Positions 47,907 through 59,141 of a stretch of 64,000 bases of DNA are shown in pieces (position 1 is the stretch's first letter; each line of letters starts with the position of its first letter). The translations under genes and the position numbers were made by a program. Source of the DNA: Pseudorhodobacter antarcticus (GTDB lineage Bacteria; Pseudomonadota; Alphaproteobacteria; Rhodobacterales; Rhodobacteraceae); the NCBI GenBank assembly GCA_945862435.1, contig CAMAXX010000005.1:1-64000 (forward strand). The letters are read 5' to 3'. The notes beneath the pieces were generated by a model. That model saw only the letters and a list, made by a program, of their open reading frames with translations, ran no database searches and was not told where the DNA came from.

Positions 47907-49328
47907 CTATGCCGCCGACCCGCCCACAGTTAGCCCGCCAATCAGCAGCGTGGGTTGGCCAACGCCCACGGGCACCCATTGCCCCGCTTTTCCGCAATTT
48001 CCAATGCCGGGGTCTAGGGCCAGATCATTGCCAATCGCGCGGATGTGTTTCAGGGCCGTTGCCCCATCGCCAATCAGCGTTGCGCCTTTGACGGGCTCGA
48101 TCACTTTACCGCCTTTTACGCGGTAGGCTTCGGTGCAGGAAAACACGAATTTGCCGTTGGTAATATCAACTTGGCCGCCGCCAAAGCCAACCGCGTAGAT
48201 ACCGTCCTTTAAATCAGCCAAAATCGCCTTTGGGTCATCGCTGCCTGCCAGCATATAGGTGTTGGTCATGCGGGGCATCGGGATATGGGCATAGCTTTCG
48301 CGCCGCCCGTTGCCCGTGGGGGCCACCCCCATCAGGCGGGCATTCTGGCGGTCTTGCATATAGCCCACCAGCCGCCCCTCTTCGATCAGCACATTGCGGG
48401 CCGATGGCGTGCCTTCGTCGTCAATCGTGATGCTGCCGCGCCGATCTGGCATTGTGCCATCGTCCAGCACTGTTACCCCGCGGGCGGCTATCATTTGCCC
48501 CATAAGTCCCGCAAAGGCCGATGTTTCTTTGCGGTTAAAGTCGCCCTCTAGCCCGTGGCCAATCGCTTCGTGCAACAAAATCCCAGGCCAGCCTGGCCCC
48601 AGTACCACATCCATCACGCCCGCTGGGGCAGGCGCTGCATCCAGATTAACCAGCGCGATACGCAGCGCCTCGCGCAGAAGGGGTTGCCAATGGCTGGGGG
48701 CAAGAAGCCCCGCAAGGCCAAAACGCCCGCCCCCCCCCGTGCCGCCCATCTCGCGCCGTCCTTTATCCTGCACGATGACCGAAACATTGATCCGCGCCAT
48801 TGGACGGATGTCTGTATAAGTTTCGCCTTCGGGGCGAAGGATAACCACCTCTTGCAGCCCTGCCGATAAGCTGGCCGATACCTGCACCACGCGCGGATCA
48901 AGCCCGCGCGCATAGGCGTCAATCTCTTTGAGAATATCAATCTTGGCTGCAAAACTCGCATCCAGCATCGGGTCTTTATCGCCATAAAGGCGAATGTTCG
49001 TGCGTTTGGGGGCCGGGGCCATCACGCCGCCGCCGCTCCCCACCGCGAGCCGCACCGTGCCCATTGCGCGCGTCAGCGCCCCTTCGGATATCTCTGACGC
49101 ATGGGCATAGCCTGCGACATCTGCGCGCACGGCCCGCAGGCCAAACCCTTCGGATGCGTCATAGCTGGCGGTCTTGATGCGGCCATCATCCAGCACAATC
49201 CCCTCCGAGCGTTTGCGTTCAATAAACAGCTCGCCGTCATCCGCGCCCTGTGTAGCTTGGCGCAAGAGCGCCAGTGCGCGGCCCTCGTCCAGATGGGTGT
49301 CAAAGGGGCGGAAGGGGGCATCGCTCAT
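47907..49328 (-). CDS. tldD: Metalloprotease TldD
   Basis: GPGWPGILLHEAIGHGLEGDFNRK (HExxxH); ITIDDEGTPSARNVLIEEGRLVGYMQDR. Confidence 0.93.
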   Translation of the reverse strand: MSDAPFRPFDTHLDEGRALALLRQATQGADDGELFIERKRSEGIVLDDGRIKTASYDASEGFGLRAVRADVAGYAHASEISEGALTRAMGTVRLAVGSGGGVMAPAPKRTNIRLYGDKDPMLDASFAAKIDILKEIDAYARGLDPRVVQVSASLSAGLQEVVILRPEGETYTDIRPMARINVSVIVQDKGRREMGGTGGGGRFGLAGLLAPSHWQPLLREALRIALVNLDAAPAPAGVMDVVLGPGWPGILLHEAIGHGLEGDFNRKETSAFAGLMGQMIAARGVTVLDDGTMPDRRGSITIDDEGTPSARNVLIEEGRLVGYMQDRQNARLMGVAPTGNGRRESYAHIPMPRMTNTYMLAGSDDPKAILADLKDGIYAVGFGGGQVDITNGKFVFSCTEAYRVKGGKVIEPVKGATLIGDGATALKHIRAIGNDLALDPGIGNCGKAGQWVPVGVGQPTLLIGGLTVGGSAA

Positions 49329-49501
49329 GACATGTCCTTATAAATTGCTTTGATTTGCGTCAAAGGCGGCGATTTTGTCGCACAGTTTCTCTTGTTTCGT
49401 CAGGTCTAATATGGTTTTAACGGCGGCACAAACAATCGGATTCTGCACGCCTTGTGCGCGCATCCGTGAAAAGCGCAGCCAAGCTGCACAAGATGTGGGA
49501 A

Positions 49502-50341
49502 ATGACGATGATTTCTAAATTTGCGCGTTCCAAATTCGCGGCTGTTGCCTTCACCGCTATGGTCACGCCTTCGCTGGCGCTGGCCCAAGCGTTGGAGAGG
49601 GTGGGCGTTCCTGTTCCAGCAGGCACGGGCCATCAGCCTGCTGCAACCGAGCTTGCGCGCGATTTGCAATGGCTGGACCATATGATCAACATCATCATTT
49701 TCGCCATTGTTGCACTGGTCACCGTGCTGTTGGTTGTCGTGGCTGTTCGGTTTAACCGCCGCGCCAATCCAACGCCTGCGCGGTTCACCCACAACACAGG
49801 CATTGAAATTGCGTGGACGTTGATCCCTGTGCTGATCTTGGTCTTCATCGGATCTTTCAGCCTGCCTGCGCTGTGGAAAAGCCAAGTGATGCCAACTGCC
49901 GATATCACCATCAAGGTGACGGGACAGCAATGGTTCTGGTCTTATGAATATGTCGGCGAAGATGTGGCGTTTGACAGCTTTTTATTGGAAAAAGATCAAC
50001 TTGAAGGTGCGGGGTATCAGCCAAGCGACTACTTGCTTGCCACCGACACTGCAGTTGTAATCCCTGTTGGCAAGACCATTGTGATGCAAATTACGGGCTC
50101 TGATGTGATCCACGCTTGGGCGCTGCCCGCCTTTGGTGTGATGCAATCTGGCGTGCCTGGGCGTTTGGGCCAGCTTTGGTTTTCCGCCGAAAAAGAGGGT
50201 GTTTATTTTGGCCAATGCACAACGCTGTGCGGCAAGCTTCACGCCTACATGCCGATCACTGTAAAGGTCGTCAGCCAAGAGCAATACGATGCTTGGCTTG
50301 CGCAGGCCAAGTCGGGCAATGTCAATTTGGCGATGAACTGA
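49502..50341 (+). CDS. coxB: Cytochrome c oxidase subunit II
   Basis: [43 protein letters not shown] (CuA site). Confidence 0.93.
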   Translation: MTMISKFARSKFAAVAFTAMVTPSLALAQALERVGVPVPAGTGHQPAATELARDLQWLDHMINIIIFAIVALVTVLLVVVAVRFNRRANPTPARFTHNTGIEIAWTLIPVLILVFIGSFSLPALWKSQVMPTADITIKVTGQQWFWSYEYVGEDVAFDSFLLEKDQLEGAGYQPSDYLLATDTAVVIPVGKTIVMQITGSDVIHAWALPAFGVMQSGVPGRLGQLWFSAEKEGVYFGQCTTLCGKLHAYMPITVKVVSQEQYDAWLAQAKSGNVNLAMN

Positions 50342-50399
50342 TCCGAGAGTTCGCCGCTGGCCCATCATGGGCCGGCGGCTTTTGTAAAGAGAGAGCAGC

Positions 50400-51347
50400 A
50401 TGACCGACCTGCGGTCTATTGATATTCCAACGTCAGCCGAACCCAGCTTTGGTGATTTCGTGCAACTTTTAAAGCCGCGTGTCATGTCGCTGGTGGTATT
50501 CACGGCGCTGGTTGGGCTGCTGGTGGCACCTGTGCAACTTCACCCAGTAGAAGCTTTTGCCGCCATTTTGTTTATTGCGCTGGGGGCAGGAGCCTCGGGC
50601 GCGCTGAATATGTGGTGGGATGCCGATATTGACGCGAAAATGCGCCGTACGATGAACCGCCCCGTGCCATCAGGCCGCATTCAGGGCGGCGAGGCGCTGG
50701 GCCTTGGCGCGGCCTTGTCGGGTATTTCGGTGGTGATGCTTTGGCTGGCGACCAATGCCGTGGCTGCAGCCCTGCTGGCCTTTACGATTTTCTTTTATGC
50801 AGTGGTTTATACCATGTGGCTTAAACGCCTGACGCCGCAGAATATCGTGATCGGCGGCGCGGCAGGGGCCTTTCCGCCCATGGTGGGCTGGGTCGCAGCC
50901 ACGGGCAGCGTTTCGGTTGAGGCTTGCTTGATGTTCATGCTCATTTTCATGTGGACGCCGCCGCACTTCTGGGCGCTGGCGCTGTTTATGAAGGAAGATT
51001 ACCACACCGCAGGCGTGCCGATGCTGACTGTGACCCACGGGCGCAAATCGACGCGGCTGCATATTTTGGTCTATACTGTCCTGCTTGTGCCGTTCGCGCT
51101 GTGGCTGGGATTTACCTCGATCGGGGGGCCAATCTATTTGACCGTTGCAGTGCTGCTGAACGCAGAATTTCTGCGCGGAGCGTTTCGCATTTGGCGGCGC
51201 GCCGAACCTATCGCCGAGGCCGACAAGTATAAAGTCGAAAAAGCATTTTTCCGCTTTTCTTTGATCTATCTTTTCGCCCATTTCGCGGCCCTTTTGGCCG
51301 ATGTGGCCCTGCGCGGCGCGGATATGTCTTTTGGATTGGGGTTGTAG
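50400..51347 (+). CDS. ctaB: Protoheme IX farnesyltransferase
   Basis: [37 protein letters not shown]. Confidence 0.93.
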   Translation: MTDLRSIDIPTSAEPSFGDFVQLLKPRVMSLVVFTALVGLLVAPVQLHPVEAFAAILFIALGAGASGALNMWWDADIDAKMRRTMNRPVPSGRIQGGEALGLGAALSGISVVMLWLATNAVAAALLAFTIFFYAVVYTMWLKRLTPQNIVIGGAAGAFPPMVGWVAATGSVSVEACLMFMLIFMWTPPHFWALALFMKEDYHTAGVPMLTVTHGRKSTRLHILVYTVLLVPFALWLGFTSIGGPIYLTVAVLLNAEFLRGAFRIWRRAEPIAEADKYKVEKAFFRFSLIYLFAHFAALLADVALRGADMSFGLGL

Positions 51348-51350
51348 AAC

Positions 51351-51563
51351 GTGGGCTTACAAGTAGAGCATGAAATCCACCACCGCCGCTTTGGTCGCAA
51401 TCTTGGGGTTGGGATTTTGCTTGTCAGCTTTGTCGTTTTGGTTATGGCGCTGACTGTGGTCAAAGTGACGCGTGGTATGGCACCTCATACAATGGATGCC
51501 CCTGGCGGTTTAGGGTCGACCCAGCCGATTGAGGCCGATCCAAATGCGAAGGTGACACCGTGA
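51351..51563 (+). CDS. Small membrane protein in the cox operon (CoxF-like), GTG start
   Basis: 70 aa, one TM; conserved position between ctaB and ctaG. Confidence 0.7.
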   Translation: MGLQVEHEIHHRRFGRNLGVGILLVSFVVLVMALTVVKVTRGMAPHTMDAPGGLGSTQPIEADPNAKVTP

Positions 51564-52153
51564 ACGATACTCGAAACAGCCCCAAAAAGACAGCCGCCGC
51601 TTTGGCGTTGGTGGCAGCGCTAATGCTATCGCTTAGTTTTGCCGCAGTGCCGTTTTACGATTGGTTTTGCCGCGTGACTGGCTATGGCGGCACAACCGGT
51701 GTTGCCGAGGTTGCCTCTGATGTTATTTTGGATCGCACCATCAAAGTGCGCTTTGACGCTTCGCGCGAGGCGGGGATGCCTTGGGAATTTAAGGCCCAAC
51801 AGGTGGAAATGACCCTGCGCATCGGTGAAAACGGCCTTGCCTTTTACGAGGCATATAACCCGACCGACAAGCCCGTGGCGGGCACCGCCAGTTATAACGT
51901 GATGCCAGATCAAGCGGGCCTGTATTTCATCAAAATTCAGTGTTTCTGCTTTAACGAGCAAATTTTGCAACCTGGCGAGCGGATTGTGATGCCCGTGTCT
52001 TTCTTTGTCGATCCCGCAATTATGGATCACGAAGAGGCAAGCCAGATCAAAGAAATCACGCTATCCTACACCTTCCACCAAACCCCGCTGACGGATCAGC
52101 AAGCGGCGCTTTCCGCACCCGCCGCACCCGTGCCCACAAAAACCCTAAACTAA
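51560..52153 (+). CDS. ctaG: Cytochrome c oxidase assembly protein CtaG (Cox11)
   Basis: AAVPFYDWFCRVTGYGGTT; CFCFNEQILQPGE. Confidence 0.93.
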   Translation: MNDTRNSPKKTAAALALVAALMLSLSFAAVPFYDWFCRVTGYGGTTGVAEVASDVILDRTIKVRFDASREAGMPWEFKAQQVEMTLRIGENGLAFYEAYNPTDKPVAGTASYNVMPDQAGLYFIKIQCFCFNEQILQPGERIVMPVSFFVDPAIMDHEEASQIKEITLSYTFHQTPLTDQQAALSAPAAPVPTKTLN

Positions 52154-52171
52154 GACCAAAGGGAGACGACC

Positions 52172-52972
52172 ATGTCCAACGCCAAGAACCACGATTACCA
52201 CATTCTGCCCCCCTCGATCTGGCCGCTCTTTGGCGCGGTCTCGGCCTTTGTCATGCTGTTTGGCGCAGTGTTGTGGATGCATGGCAACGGGCCGTGGATG
52301 GGGCTGATCGGCTTTGCCGGCGTTTTGTACACCATGTATGCGTGGTGGTCGGAAGTGGTGGCTGAATCGCGTGTGGGCGATCATACGCCCGTTGTGCGCA
52401 TTGGTCTGCGCTATGGCGTTATCATGTTCATCATGTCCGAAGTGATGTTCTTTGCCGCATGGTTCTGGTCGTTCTTTAAGCACGCGATGTATCCGATGGA
52501 AACCTATGCGGGCACGGCCTATATCAAGCCAGAGATTATTCCCGTGGATGCGTGGCACTTGCCACTGATGAACACGCTGATTTTGCTGCTGTCGGGCTGC
52601 GCCGTCACTTGGGCGCACCACGCTTTGGTGCATGGAAACAACCGTCGTGACCTGATTAATGGCCTTGCGATTGCTATTGCTTTCGGTGTGGCCTTTACTG
52701 CCCTGCAAATCTACGAATATGCGCACCTAGTGGCCGAAGGGTGGTCGTTCTCGGGTGAGATTTTCTTTGCCAACTTCTACATGGCGACGGGCTTTCACGG
52801 CTTTCACGTGCTGATCGGGACGATCTTTTTGACTGTCTGCCTGATCCGCGCCATCAAAGGCGATTTCACGCCAGACCGCCATGTCGGATTTGAAGCCGCA
52901 GCTTGGTATTGGCACTTTGTGGACGTGGTCTGGCTGTTCTTGTTCGCCGCCGTTTACGTCTGGGGCCAATAA
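52172..52972 (+). CDS. coxC: Cytochrome c oxidase subunit III
   Basis: [39 protein letters not shown]. Confidence 0.94.
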   Translation: MSNAKNHDYHILPPSIWPLFGAVSAFVMLFGAVLWMHGNGPWMGLIGFAGVLYTMYAWWSEVVAESRVGDHTPVVRIGLRYGVIMFIMSEVMFFAAWFWSFFKHAMYPMETYAGTAYIKPEIIPVDAWHLPLMNTLILLLSGCAVTWAHHALVHGNNRRDLINGLAIAIAFGVAFTALQIYEYAHLVAEGWSFSGEIFFANFYMATGFHGFHVLIGTIFLTVCLIRAIKGDFTPDRHVGFEAAAWYWHFVDVVWLFLFAAVYVWGQ

Positions 52973-52992
52973 GACTTTTGCCTTCCGTCAGG

Positions 52993-53020
52993 CGCGGGCC
53001 AGAATTGGCCCGCGTTTTTA
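52993..53020 (+). terminator. Rho-independent terminator after coxC
   Basis: cgcgggcc-agaatt-ggcccgcg followed by ttttta. Confidence 0.8.
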
Positions 53021-53035
53021 TTTTGGGGCCAAACC

Positions 53036-53716
53036 ATGCGCCGATATATCTTTCCAATTCTTCTGGGGCTAGTCGGCATTGGTGTGCTGCTGTCGCTTGG
53101 CATTTGGCAGGTGCAGCGGATGCAGTGGAAGGCCGAAATTCTAGCCGATATCAATGCGCGGCTGATGGGCGCGGCGCAGGCCCTGCCCGCCGCGCCAAAC
53201 CCAGCCGATGACAAATACCGACCCGTTTTCGCGCAGGGGCGCTTTACGGGCGAGCGGCTGTTTGTGATTTCGGGCATGGCAGATGTGGGCGGCGGTGTGC
53301 AGGTGATCGCTGTGCTGCAAACCAACGATAACCGCCGCATCATGGTGGATCGTGGCTTTGTGCCTGATCAGGACAAGACCAAGCCATTGACTGTGACCGA
53401 TGCCAAGATCGAGGGCAATCTGCATTGGCCAGACGAGACAACCACCTACACGCCCCCGCCAGATAGCAAAACGGGTCTATGGTTTGCCCGCGATGTAGCG
53501 GGCATGGCGGCACAGTTGAACACCGAACCTGTGCTGATTGTGGCGCGCGCGCAAACTGGGGACGGGATTATTCCGCGCCCTGTCGATAGCAGTACTATTC
53601 CCAACGATCATTGGGGCTATGCCATTACATGGTTCCTGCTGGCGGCCACTTGGGCGGTAATGACACTGGCGCTGATCTGGCGTATACACAGTGGCGCAAG
53701 TAAGGGGCGGGCATAA
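53036..53716 (+). CDS. SURF1 family cytochrome oxidase biogenesis protein
   Basis: LGIWQVQRMQWK; VDRGFVPDQ; DHWGYAITWFLLA. Confidence 0.9.
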   Translation: MRRYIFPILLGLVGIGVLLSLGIWQVQRMQWKAEILADINARLMGAAQALPAAPNPADDKYRPVFAQGRFTGERLFVISGMADVGGGVQVIAVLQTNDNRRIMVDRGFVPDQDKTKPLTVTDAKIEGNLHWPDETTTYTPPPDSKTGLWFARDVAGMAAQLNTEPVLIVARAQTGDGIIPRPVDSSTIPNDHWGYAITWFLLAATWAVMTLALIWRIHSGASKGRA

Positions 53717-55104
53717 TGCGCTATATTTCCACACGGGGTGCGGCCCCGATTTTGACATTTGAACAGGCGATGATGACGGGCCTTGCCCGCGATGGCGGGC
53801 TGTATCTGCCCGAAATCATACCGCAGCTAACTCATGCACAAATCGCTGCACTTGCAGGGGCCAGCTATGAGGAAACCGCCTTTACCGTGATGCGCCCGTA
53901 TCTGGGTGATACTTTTACGGACGCAGAATTTCGCGGGTTGATCGCTGCCGCTTATCAAGGTTTTGGCCACGCCGCCCGCGCGCCGATGGTGCAACTGGGC
54001 GCGAACCATTTCCTGCTGGAATTGTTCCACGGCCCCACGCTGGCGTTTAAAGATTTCGCCATGCAGTTGATCGGTCAGATGATGCAGGCATCGCTTGCTA
54101 AATCGGGCCAGCGTATCACCATTGTTGGGGCGACTTCGGGTGATACGGGGTCAGCCGCGATGGAGGCGTTTCGCGGGCTGGCCAATGTGGATTTGTTCAT
54201 TCTGTATCCGCATGGCCGCGTATCCGATGTGCAGCGCCGCCAAATGACCACGCCATCCGAGGCAAACGTTCACGCCCTTGCGATGGACGGCGATTTTGAT
54301 GATGCCCAAGCCCGCGTCAAAGATATGTTCAATGATTTTGCATTTCGCGATGGCGTGCGCCTTGCAGGGGTCAACAGCATCAATTGGGCGCGGGTGCTGG
54401 CGCAGGTGGTCTATTATTTCTACGCCGCAGTCGCCCTTGACGCGCCACATCGCGCGGTCAGCTTTACCGTGCCCACAGGGAATTTTGGCGACATTTTTGC
54501 AGGCTATATTGCCCGCAAAATGGGTCTGCCGATCGAGAAATTGGTTATTGCCACCAACCAAAACGACATTCTGGATCGTGCTATTAAATCGGGCGGATAT
54601 CACGGCACGGGCGTGCGCCCTTCGATTAGCCCGTCGATGGATATTCAGGTTTCTTCCAATTTTGAACGCGCGCTGTATTTTGCCTATGACAGCGACGGCG
54701 CTGCGATTGTGGCGCTGATGGATGAATTGAAAACCACAGGCGGTTTCACCATTTCCCAAGGCGCGCTGGGACGCTTGCGAGAAGCGTTTGCATCGGGGGC
54801 GTGCAGCGAAGATCAGACCTTGGCCACTATCCAAAACAGCTTTGCCACCACCGGCGAGGTGCTTTGCCCCCATTCCGCCGTGGGGGTGCATGTGGCGATG
54901 GATCATCAGGGACGGGTCCCGATGATTACGCTTGCCACCGCGCATCCTGCCAAATTTGCAGATGCGGTAGAGCGTGCCATTGGCGCGCGCCCCGCGCTTC
55001 CCACCCATATGGCCGATCTGTTCGATCGTCCCGAACGCATGACCCGCGTGCCAAACGATTTGGCCGCGCTGCAATCGCTTATCCGTGAAAGGATCGCCCG
55101 TTGA
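53716..55104 (+). CDS. thrC: Threonine synthase
   Basis: MRYISTRGAAP; ELFHGPTLAFKDFAMQ; VGATSGDTGSAAMEA. Confidence 0.94.
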   Translation: MRYISTRGAAPILTFEQAMMTGLARDGGLYLPEIIPQLTHAQIAALAGASYEETAFTVMRPYLGDTFTDAEFRGLIAAAYQGFGHAARAPMVQLGANHFLLELFHGPTLAFKDFAMQLIGQMMQASLAKSGQRITIVGATSGDTGSAAMEAFRGLANVDLFILYPHGRVSDVQRRQMTTPSEANVHALAMDGDFDDAQARVKDMFNDFAFRDGVRLAGVNSINWARVLAQVVYYFYAAVALDAPHRAVSFTVPTGNFGDIFAGYIARKMGLPIEKLVIATNQNDILDRAIKSGGYHGTGVRPSISPSMDIQVSSNFERALYFAYDSDGAAIVALMDELKTTGGFTISQGALGRLREAFASGACSEDQTLATIQNSFATTGEVLCPHSAVGVHVAMDHQGRVPMITLATAHPAKFADAVERAIGARPALPTHMADLFDRPERMTRVPNDLAALQSLIRERIAR

Positions 55105-56372
55105 TCTTGCCTAATGCTACTCGCTTGACCACGCTGCCCAATGGCTTTCGCATTGTGACCGAAACCATGCCCGGGCTGAAATCCGCCTCGGTTGGGGTTT
55201 GGGTAATGGCGGGCGGGCGGCACGAAACGGCTTCGCAAAATGGCATTGCGCATTTTCTGGAACATATGGCCTTCAAAGGCACCACGCGGCGCACGAGCCT
55301 GCAAATTGCCGAAGAAATTGAAGATGTTGGCGGTTATATCAACGCCTACACCTCGCGTGAGATGACGGCCTATTATGCCCGCGTTTTGCAGGCGGATGTT
55401 GCCTTAGCGCTGGATGTGATTGGCGATATTGTCCTGAACCCTGCCTTTGCGCCCACCGAGATTGAGGTCGAGCGCGGCGTGATTTTGCAGGAAATCGGCC
55501 AATCACTGGATACGCCCGACGATATCATTTTCGATTGGCTGCAAGAGGTGTCCTACCCCGATCAATCCTTTGGCCGCACGATTTTGGGGCCAGATGAACG
55601 GGTTTCAAATTTCAGCCGAGATGATTTGCAGGGATTTATCAAAGCGCATTACGGCCCCGCGCAGATGATCCTTTCTGCCGCAGGCGCGGTTGACCATGAC
55701 GCGATTGTGGCGGGGGCCACCGCGCTGTTTGGCCATTTGCCCGCCATTCCAGCGGCCAAATTCCAACCCGCAACATTCACAGGTGCGATGCGGCGCGAGG
55801 TGAAAAAGTTAGAACAAGTGCATTTCGCCATGGCTTTTGATGCGCCCAGCTATCGCCACCCCGATGTGCATACCGCGCAGATTTATGCCACCGTGATGGG
55901 CGGCGGGATGTCTTCGCGCCTGTTTCAAAAAATTCGCGAAGAACGGGGGCTGTGCTATTCGATCTTTACCCAATCGGGGGCCTACGAAGACGCGGGCCAG
56001 ATCACGCTTTATGCAGGCACGTCGGCGGCAGATATTGGCGATCTGATGAACCTGTGCGCCGATGAGATGAAACGCGCAGCCGATGATATTAGCGCGGCCG
56101 AATTGTCGCGCGCACGCGCGCAGATTAAGGCGGGGATGCTGATGGGGCTGGAAAGCCCCTCGTCGCGCGCCGAGCGTATTGCGCGGCTTTTGGCAATTTA
56201 TGGCCGTGTGCCCGATATTGACGAATCTGTCGCCAAAATCGATGGCGTCAGCTTGGACGATTTACGCCGTTATGCGGGCGAGGTGACATCAGCAGATCAG
56301 GCCTTGGCGCTGTATGGCCCCGTGTCAAAGGCCCCAGATTTGGATGCTATGCGCGCACGCTTGGCGGCCTAA
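55101..56372 (+). CDS. M16 family zinc peptidase
   Basis: HFLEHMAFKGT (HxxEH). Confidence 0.93.
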   Translation: MILPNATRLTTLPNGFRIVTETMPGLKSASVGVWVMAGGRHETASQNGIAHFLEHMAFKGTTRRTSLQIAEEIEDVGGYINAYTSREMTAYYARVLQADVALALDVIGDIVLNPAFAPTEIEVERGVILQEIGQSLDTPDDIIFDWLQEVSYPDQSFGRTILGPDERVSNFSRDDLQGFIKAHYGPAQMILSAAGAVDHDAIVAGATALFGHLPAIPAAKFQPATFTGAMRREVKKLEQVHFAMAFDAPSYRHPDVHTAQIYATVMGGGMSSRLFQKIREERGLCYSIFTQSGAYEDAGQITLYAGTSAADIGDLMNLCADEMKRAADDISAAELSRARAQIKAGMLMGLESPSSRAERIARLLAIYGRVPDIDESVAKIDGVSLDDLRRYAGEVTSADQALALYGPVSKAPDLDAMRARLAA

Positions 56373-56950
56373 TGTTTCGCCGCCGCCCTATTTTAAATAC
56401 CGAAAGGCTGGTGCTGCGCCTGCCGCAGCACAGCGATTTTCGAAGCTGGACGCAGGAACGCTTGGTCTCAACCGCCCATCTGACCCCGTGGGAGCCGACA
56501 TGGAGCGACGATCACCTGTCGCGCCGCGCCTTTACCGCCCGCGTCGCATGGGCGGCCAAGTCCGAGTCGCAGGGCACGGCAGTGCCGCTGTTTATCTTTC
56601 GCCGTGCTGACAATGCGCTGTTGGGGGCGATCACGCTGGACAACATCCGCCGTGGCCCTGCCCAAGCGGGCACGATCGGGTATTGGATTGGCGCGCGGCA
56701 TGTGCGCCAAGGCTACATGCGCGAGTCGGTGCAGTCGCTGTGCCATTTCGCCTTTACCAAGCTAGACCTTTCGCGGCTGGAAAGCGCCTGTTTGCCTGAA
56801 AATACGGCCTCGCGCGGGGTGCTGGAACAGTGCGGGTTCAAATATGAGGGCGTTGCGCAATCTTATTTACAAATTGACGGGCGCTGGCGCAACCATGTGT
56901 TATACGCGAACCTTCGGGGCGATCGGCGCGGGCGCACGGATGTGGGGTAA
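56372..56950 (+). CDS. GNAT family N-acetyltransferase (RimJ-like)
   Basis: TERLVLRLPQHSDFRSW...IGYWIGARHVRQGYMRESVQSL...ENTASRGVLEQCGFKYEG. Confidence 0.9.
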   Translation: MFRRRPILNTERLVLRLPQHSDFRSWTQERLVSTAHLTPWEPTWSDDHLSRRAFTARVAWAAKSESQGTAVPLFIFRRADNALLGAITLDNIRRGPAQAGTIGYWIGARHVRQGYMRESVQSLCHFAFTKLDLSRLESACLPENTASRGVLEQCGFKYEGVAQSYLQIDGRWRNHVLYANLRGDRRGRTDVG

Positions 56951-56995
56951 ACCCCTGCAACGGCGCGCTTGGGGGCGGCCCCTTGAGGTAAATTA

Positions 56996-57538
56996 ATGAA
57001 CGATATCAGAATTCTACTACTGCGCGGCGTTAATGTGGGCGGGGCGAACCGCCTGCCCATGCCCGAGTTTCGCCAGTTTCTAACCGAACTGGGGCTAACC
57101 CATGTTCAAACCCATATCCAAAGCGGCAATGTGGTATTTTCGGGCGGTGCTGCGGATATTGGTGCGTCGATCAGCGCGGGCATGAAGCTGCGCTTTGGAT
57201 TTGCGCCGCGACTTTTCTTTTTCTCTTTTGCAGATTTTGCCGCCATTCTGGCAGCCAATCCATATCAAGCCTATGGCGCGGCAAACGGTGCGCTGGTGCA
57301 TCTGTATTTTTTATCCGCGCCCTTTTCGCCTGATGGGGCTGCGCAGTTGACCGCACTTGCCGCGCGGGATGAGAGCATCACGTTTACACCCCGTGCAGTG
57401 TACTTGCACGCCCCATCTGGCATTGGTCGATCTGCACTAGCGGAAAAGCTGAGCCAAACTAAAACAGTTGACGTAACCGCGCGCAATTATACCTCTGTTC
57501 GCGCGATTGCTGCACTTGCCGCGACCATCCTTGCCTGA
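56996..57538 (+). CDS. DUF1697 family protein
   Basis: ILLLRGVNVGGANRLPMPEFRQFLTELGLTHVQTHIQSGNVVF. Confidence 0.88.
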   Translation: MNDIRILLLRGVNVGGANRLPMPEFRQFLTELGLTHVQTHIQSGNVVFSGGAADIGASISAGMKLRFGFAPRLFFFSFADFAAILAANPYQAYGAANGALVHLYFLSAPFSPDGAAQLTALAARDESITFTPRAVYLHAPSGIGRSALAEKLSQTKTVDVTARNYTSVRAIAALAATILA

Positions 57539-57544
57539 GAAGCC

Positions 57545-58963
57545 ATGCTAAACTCTGCCGATCCTGCATTTGTTGCACATCTGTCCAGCACTTTGCCACA
57601 AGGCACACTGCGGGAGGCGCTGCCGCGCGATCTAACTGAGCCGCGCGGGCGCTGGCTCGGCATGGCGGGGGCTGTGGCGCGGCCTGCCTCTACCGATGAA
57701 GTCGCACAGATTGTCCGGGCCTGCGCTGCGGCCCGCGTGGGCATTGTGCCGCTGGCAGGGGGCACGGGGCTGGTGGGCGGGCAGATTATGCCACAAGGGG
57801 CGGGGCCTGCGCCGCTGCTGATTTCGCTAGAGCGGATGACGGGCTTGCGCGCGCACTATCCATTTGAGAATTGTATGGTGGTCGATGCAGGTATGATCTT
57901 GGCCGAAGTGCAGCGCCATGCCACTGATATGGGGCGGATTTTTCCGCTGTCGCTGGCATCTGAAGGGTCGTGCCGTATTGGCGGTAATCTTGCCACCAAT
58001 GCGGGCGGCACGGCGGTTTTACGATATGGCAATGCCCGCGATTTGGTTTTGGGGATCGAGGCGGTTTTGGCCGACGGATCGGTTTTAAACGGCCTTAAAC
58101 GCCTGCGCAAAGACAACACTGGCTATGATCTGCGCCATTTACTGATTGGGTCTGAAGGCACGCTTGGCATTATCACTGCCGCCGCGCTGCGCTTATATGC
58201 GGCCCCTGCGTCCACCGCCACGGCCTTGCTGACAGTGCCATCGCCTGCCGCCGCGCTAGATCTTTTGGCGCTGGCCGAGGGGCGGCTTTCGGGGATGATT
58301 TCCGCCTTTGAACTGATCGGTCAGCAGGGTTTAGACTTTTTGGCACAAACCATGCCAGACGTGGCCGTGCCCATTACCGCGCCGCAGGGTTGGCTGGTGC
58401 TGGTGGAAATTGGCCTGCCTTCAGGGCTTGGCGATGCTGCCGCGCAATTAGAAGCCCTTTTTGCCGCAGCACTGGGCGCAGGGTTAACCGAAGATGGCAT
58501 AATCGGGGCCAGCGAATCGCAGCGCGCCGCCATGTGGCGCATTCGCGAATCAATACCTGAGGCCAACCGCCGCATCGGCGCGATATCCAGCCACGATATT
58601 TCCGTGCCGCTATCGGCTGTCCCCGCATTCATCGCGCGCGCCACGCAAGAGTTGCACGCCTTGGGGGATGTGCGGATCAACTGCTTTGGCCATGTGGGGG
58701 ACGGTAATTTGCATTACAACGTCTTTCCAACAGCAGGGCGCAAAGCCGTCGATTACGCAGAAAAACGAAATGTAATCAAAACTTTGGTGCATGATATCGT
58801 GCATGATATGGGCGGATCCGTTTCGGCCGAACATGGGCTGGGGCGGCTGAAAACCGATGATCTGACCCACTATGGTGACCCCGTCAAAATCTCCGCGATG
58901 CGCGCGATCAAGTCCGCATTAGACCCCTTTGGTATCATGAACCCAGGTGCGGTATTGGACTAA
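57545..58963 (+). CDS. FAD-binding oxidoreductase (GlcD/D2HGDH-like)
   Basis: GIVPLAGGTGLVGGQ; GSCRIGGNLATNAGGTAVLRYGN; GHVGDGNLHYN. Confidence 0.91.
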   Translation: MLNSADPAFVAHLSSTLPQGTLREALPRDLTEPRGRWLGMAGAVARPASTDEVAQIVRACAAARVGIVPLAGGTGLVGGQIMPQGAGPAPLLISLERMTGLRAHYPFENCMVVDAGMILAEVQRHATDMGRIFPLSLASEGSCRIGGNLATNAGGTAVLRYGNARDLVLGIEAVLADGSVLNGLKRLRKDNTGYDLRHLLIGSEGTLGIITAAALRLYAAPASTATALLTVPSPAAALDLLALAEGRLSGMISAFELIGQQGLDFLAQTMPDVAVPITAPQGWLVLVEIGLPSGLGDAAAQLEALFAAALGAGLTEDGIIGASESQRAAMWRIRESIPEANRRIGAISSHDISVPLSAVPAFIARATQELHALGDVRINCFGHVGDGNLHYNVFPTAGRKAVDYAEKRNVIKTLVHDIVHDMGGSVSAEHGLGRLKTDDLTHYGDPVKISAMRAIKSALDPFGIMNPGAVLD

Positions 58964-59141
58964 AAAAGGACACCTCGCCAGCTTTGCCAGCGAGGTGCTT
59001 GGGGTGGGTGGTCTTCACGTGTTGCAAGCAGCGCGATCCAAGAGGGTTTGGGTGTCTACCCCTTTGGATAGGGACATGGTTAAGGCAGAAGTGTAAACTT
59101 GTAGTTAACATGCAAAAGTTTTTTTCAAAAAGCCGCAAAAA

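Noticed and set aside
58972-59000. Hairpin cacctcg...cgaggtg after the FAD oxidoreductase gene
   Set aside because: Possible terminator but no T-run; not strong enough to call.
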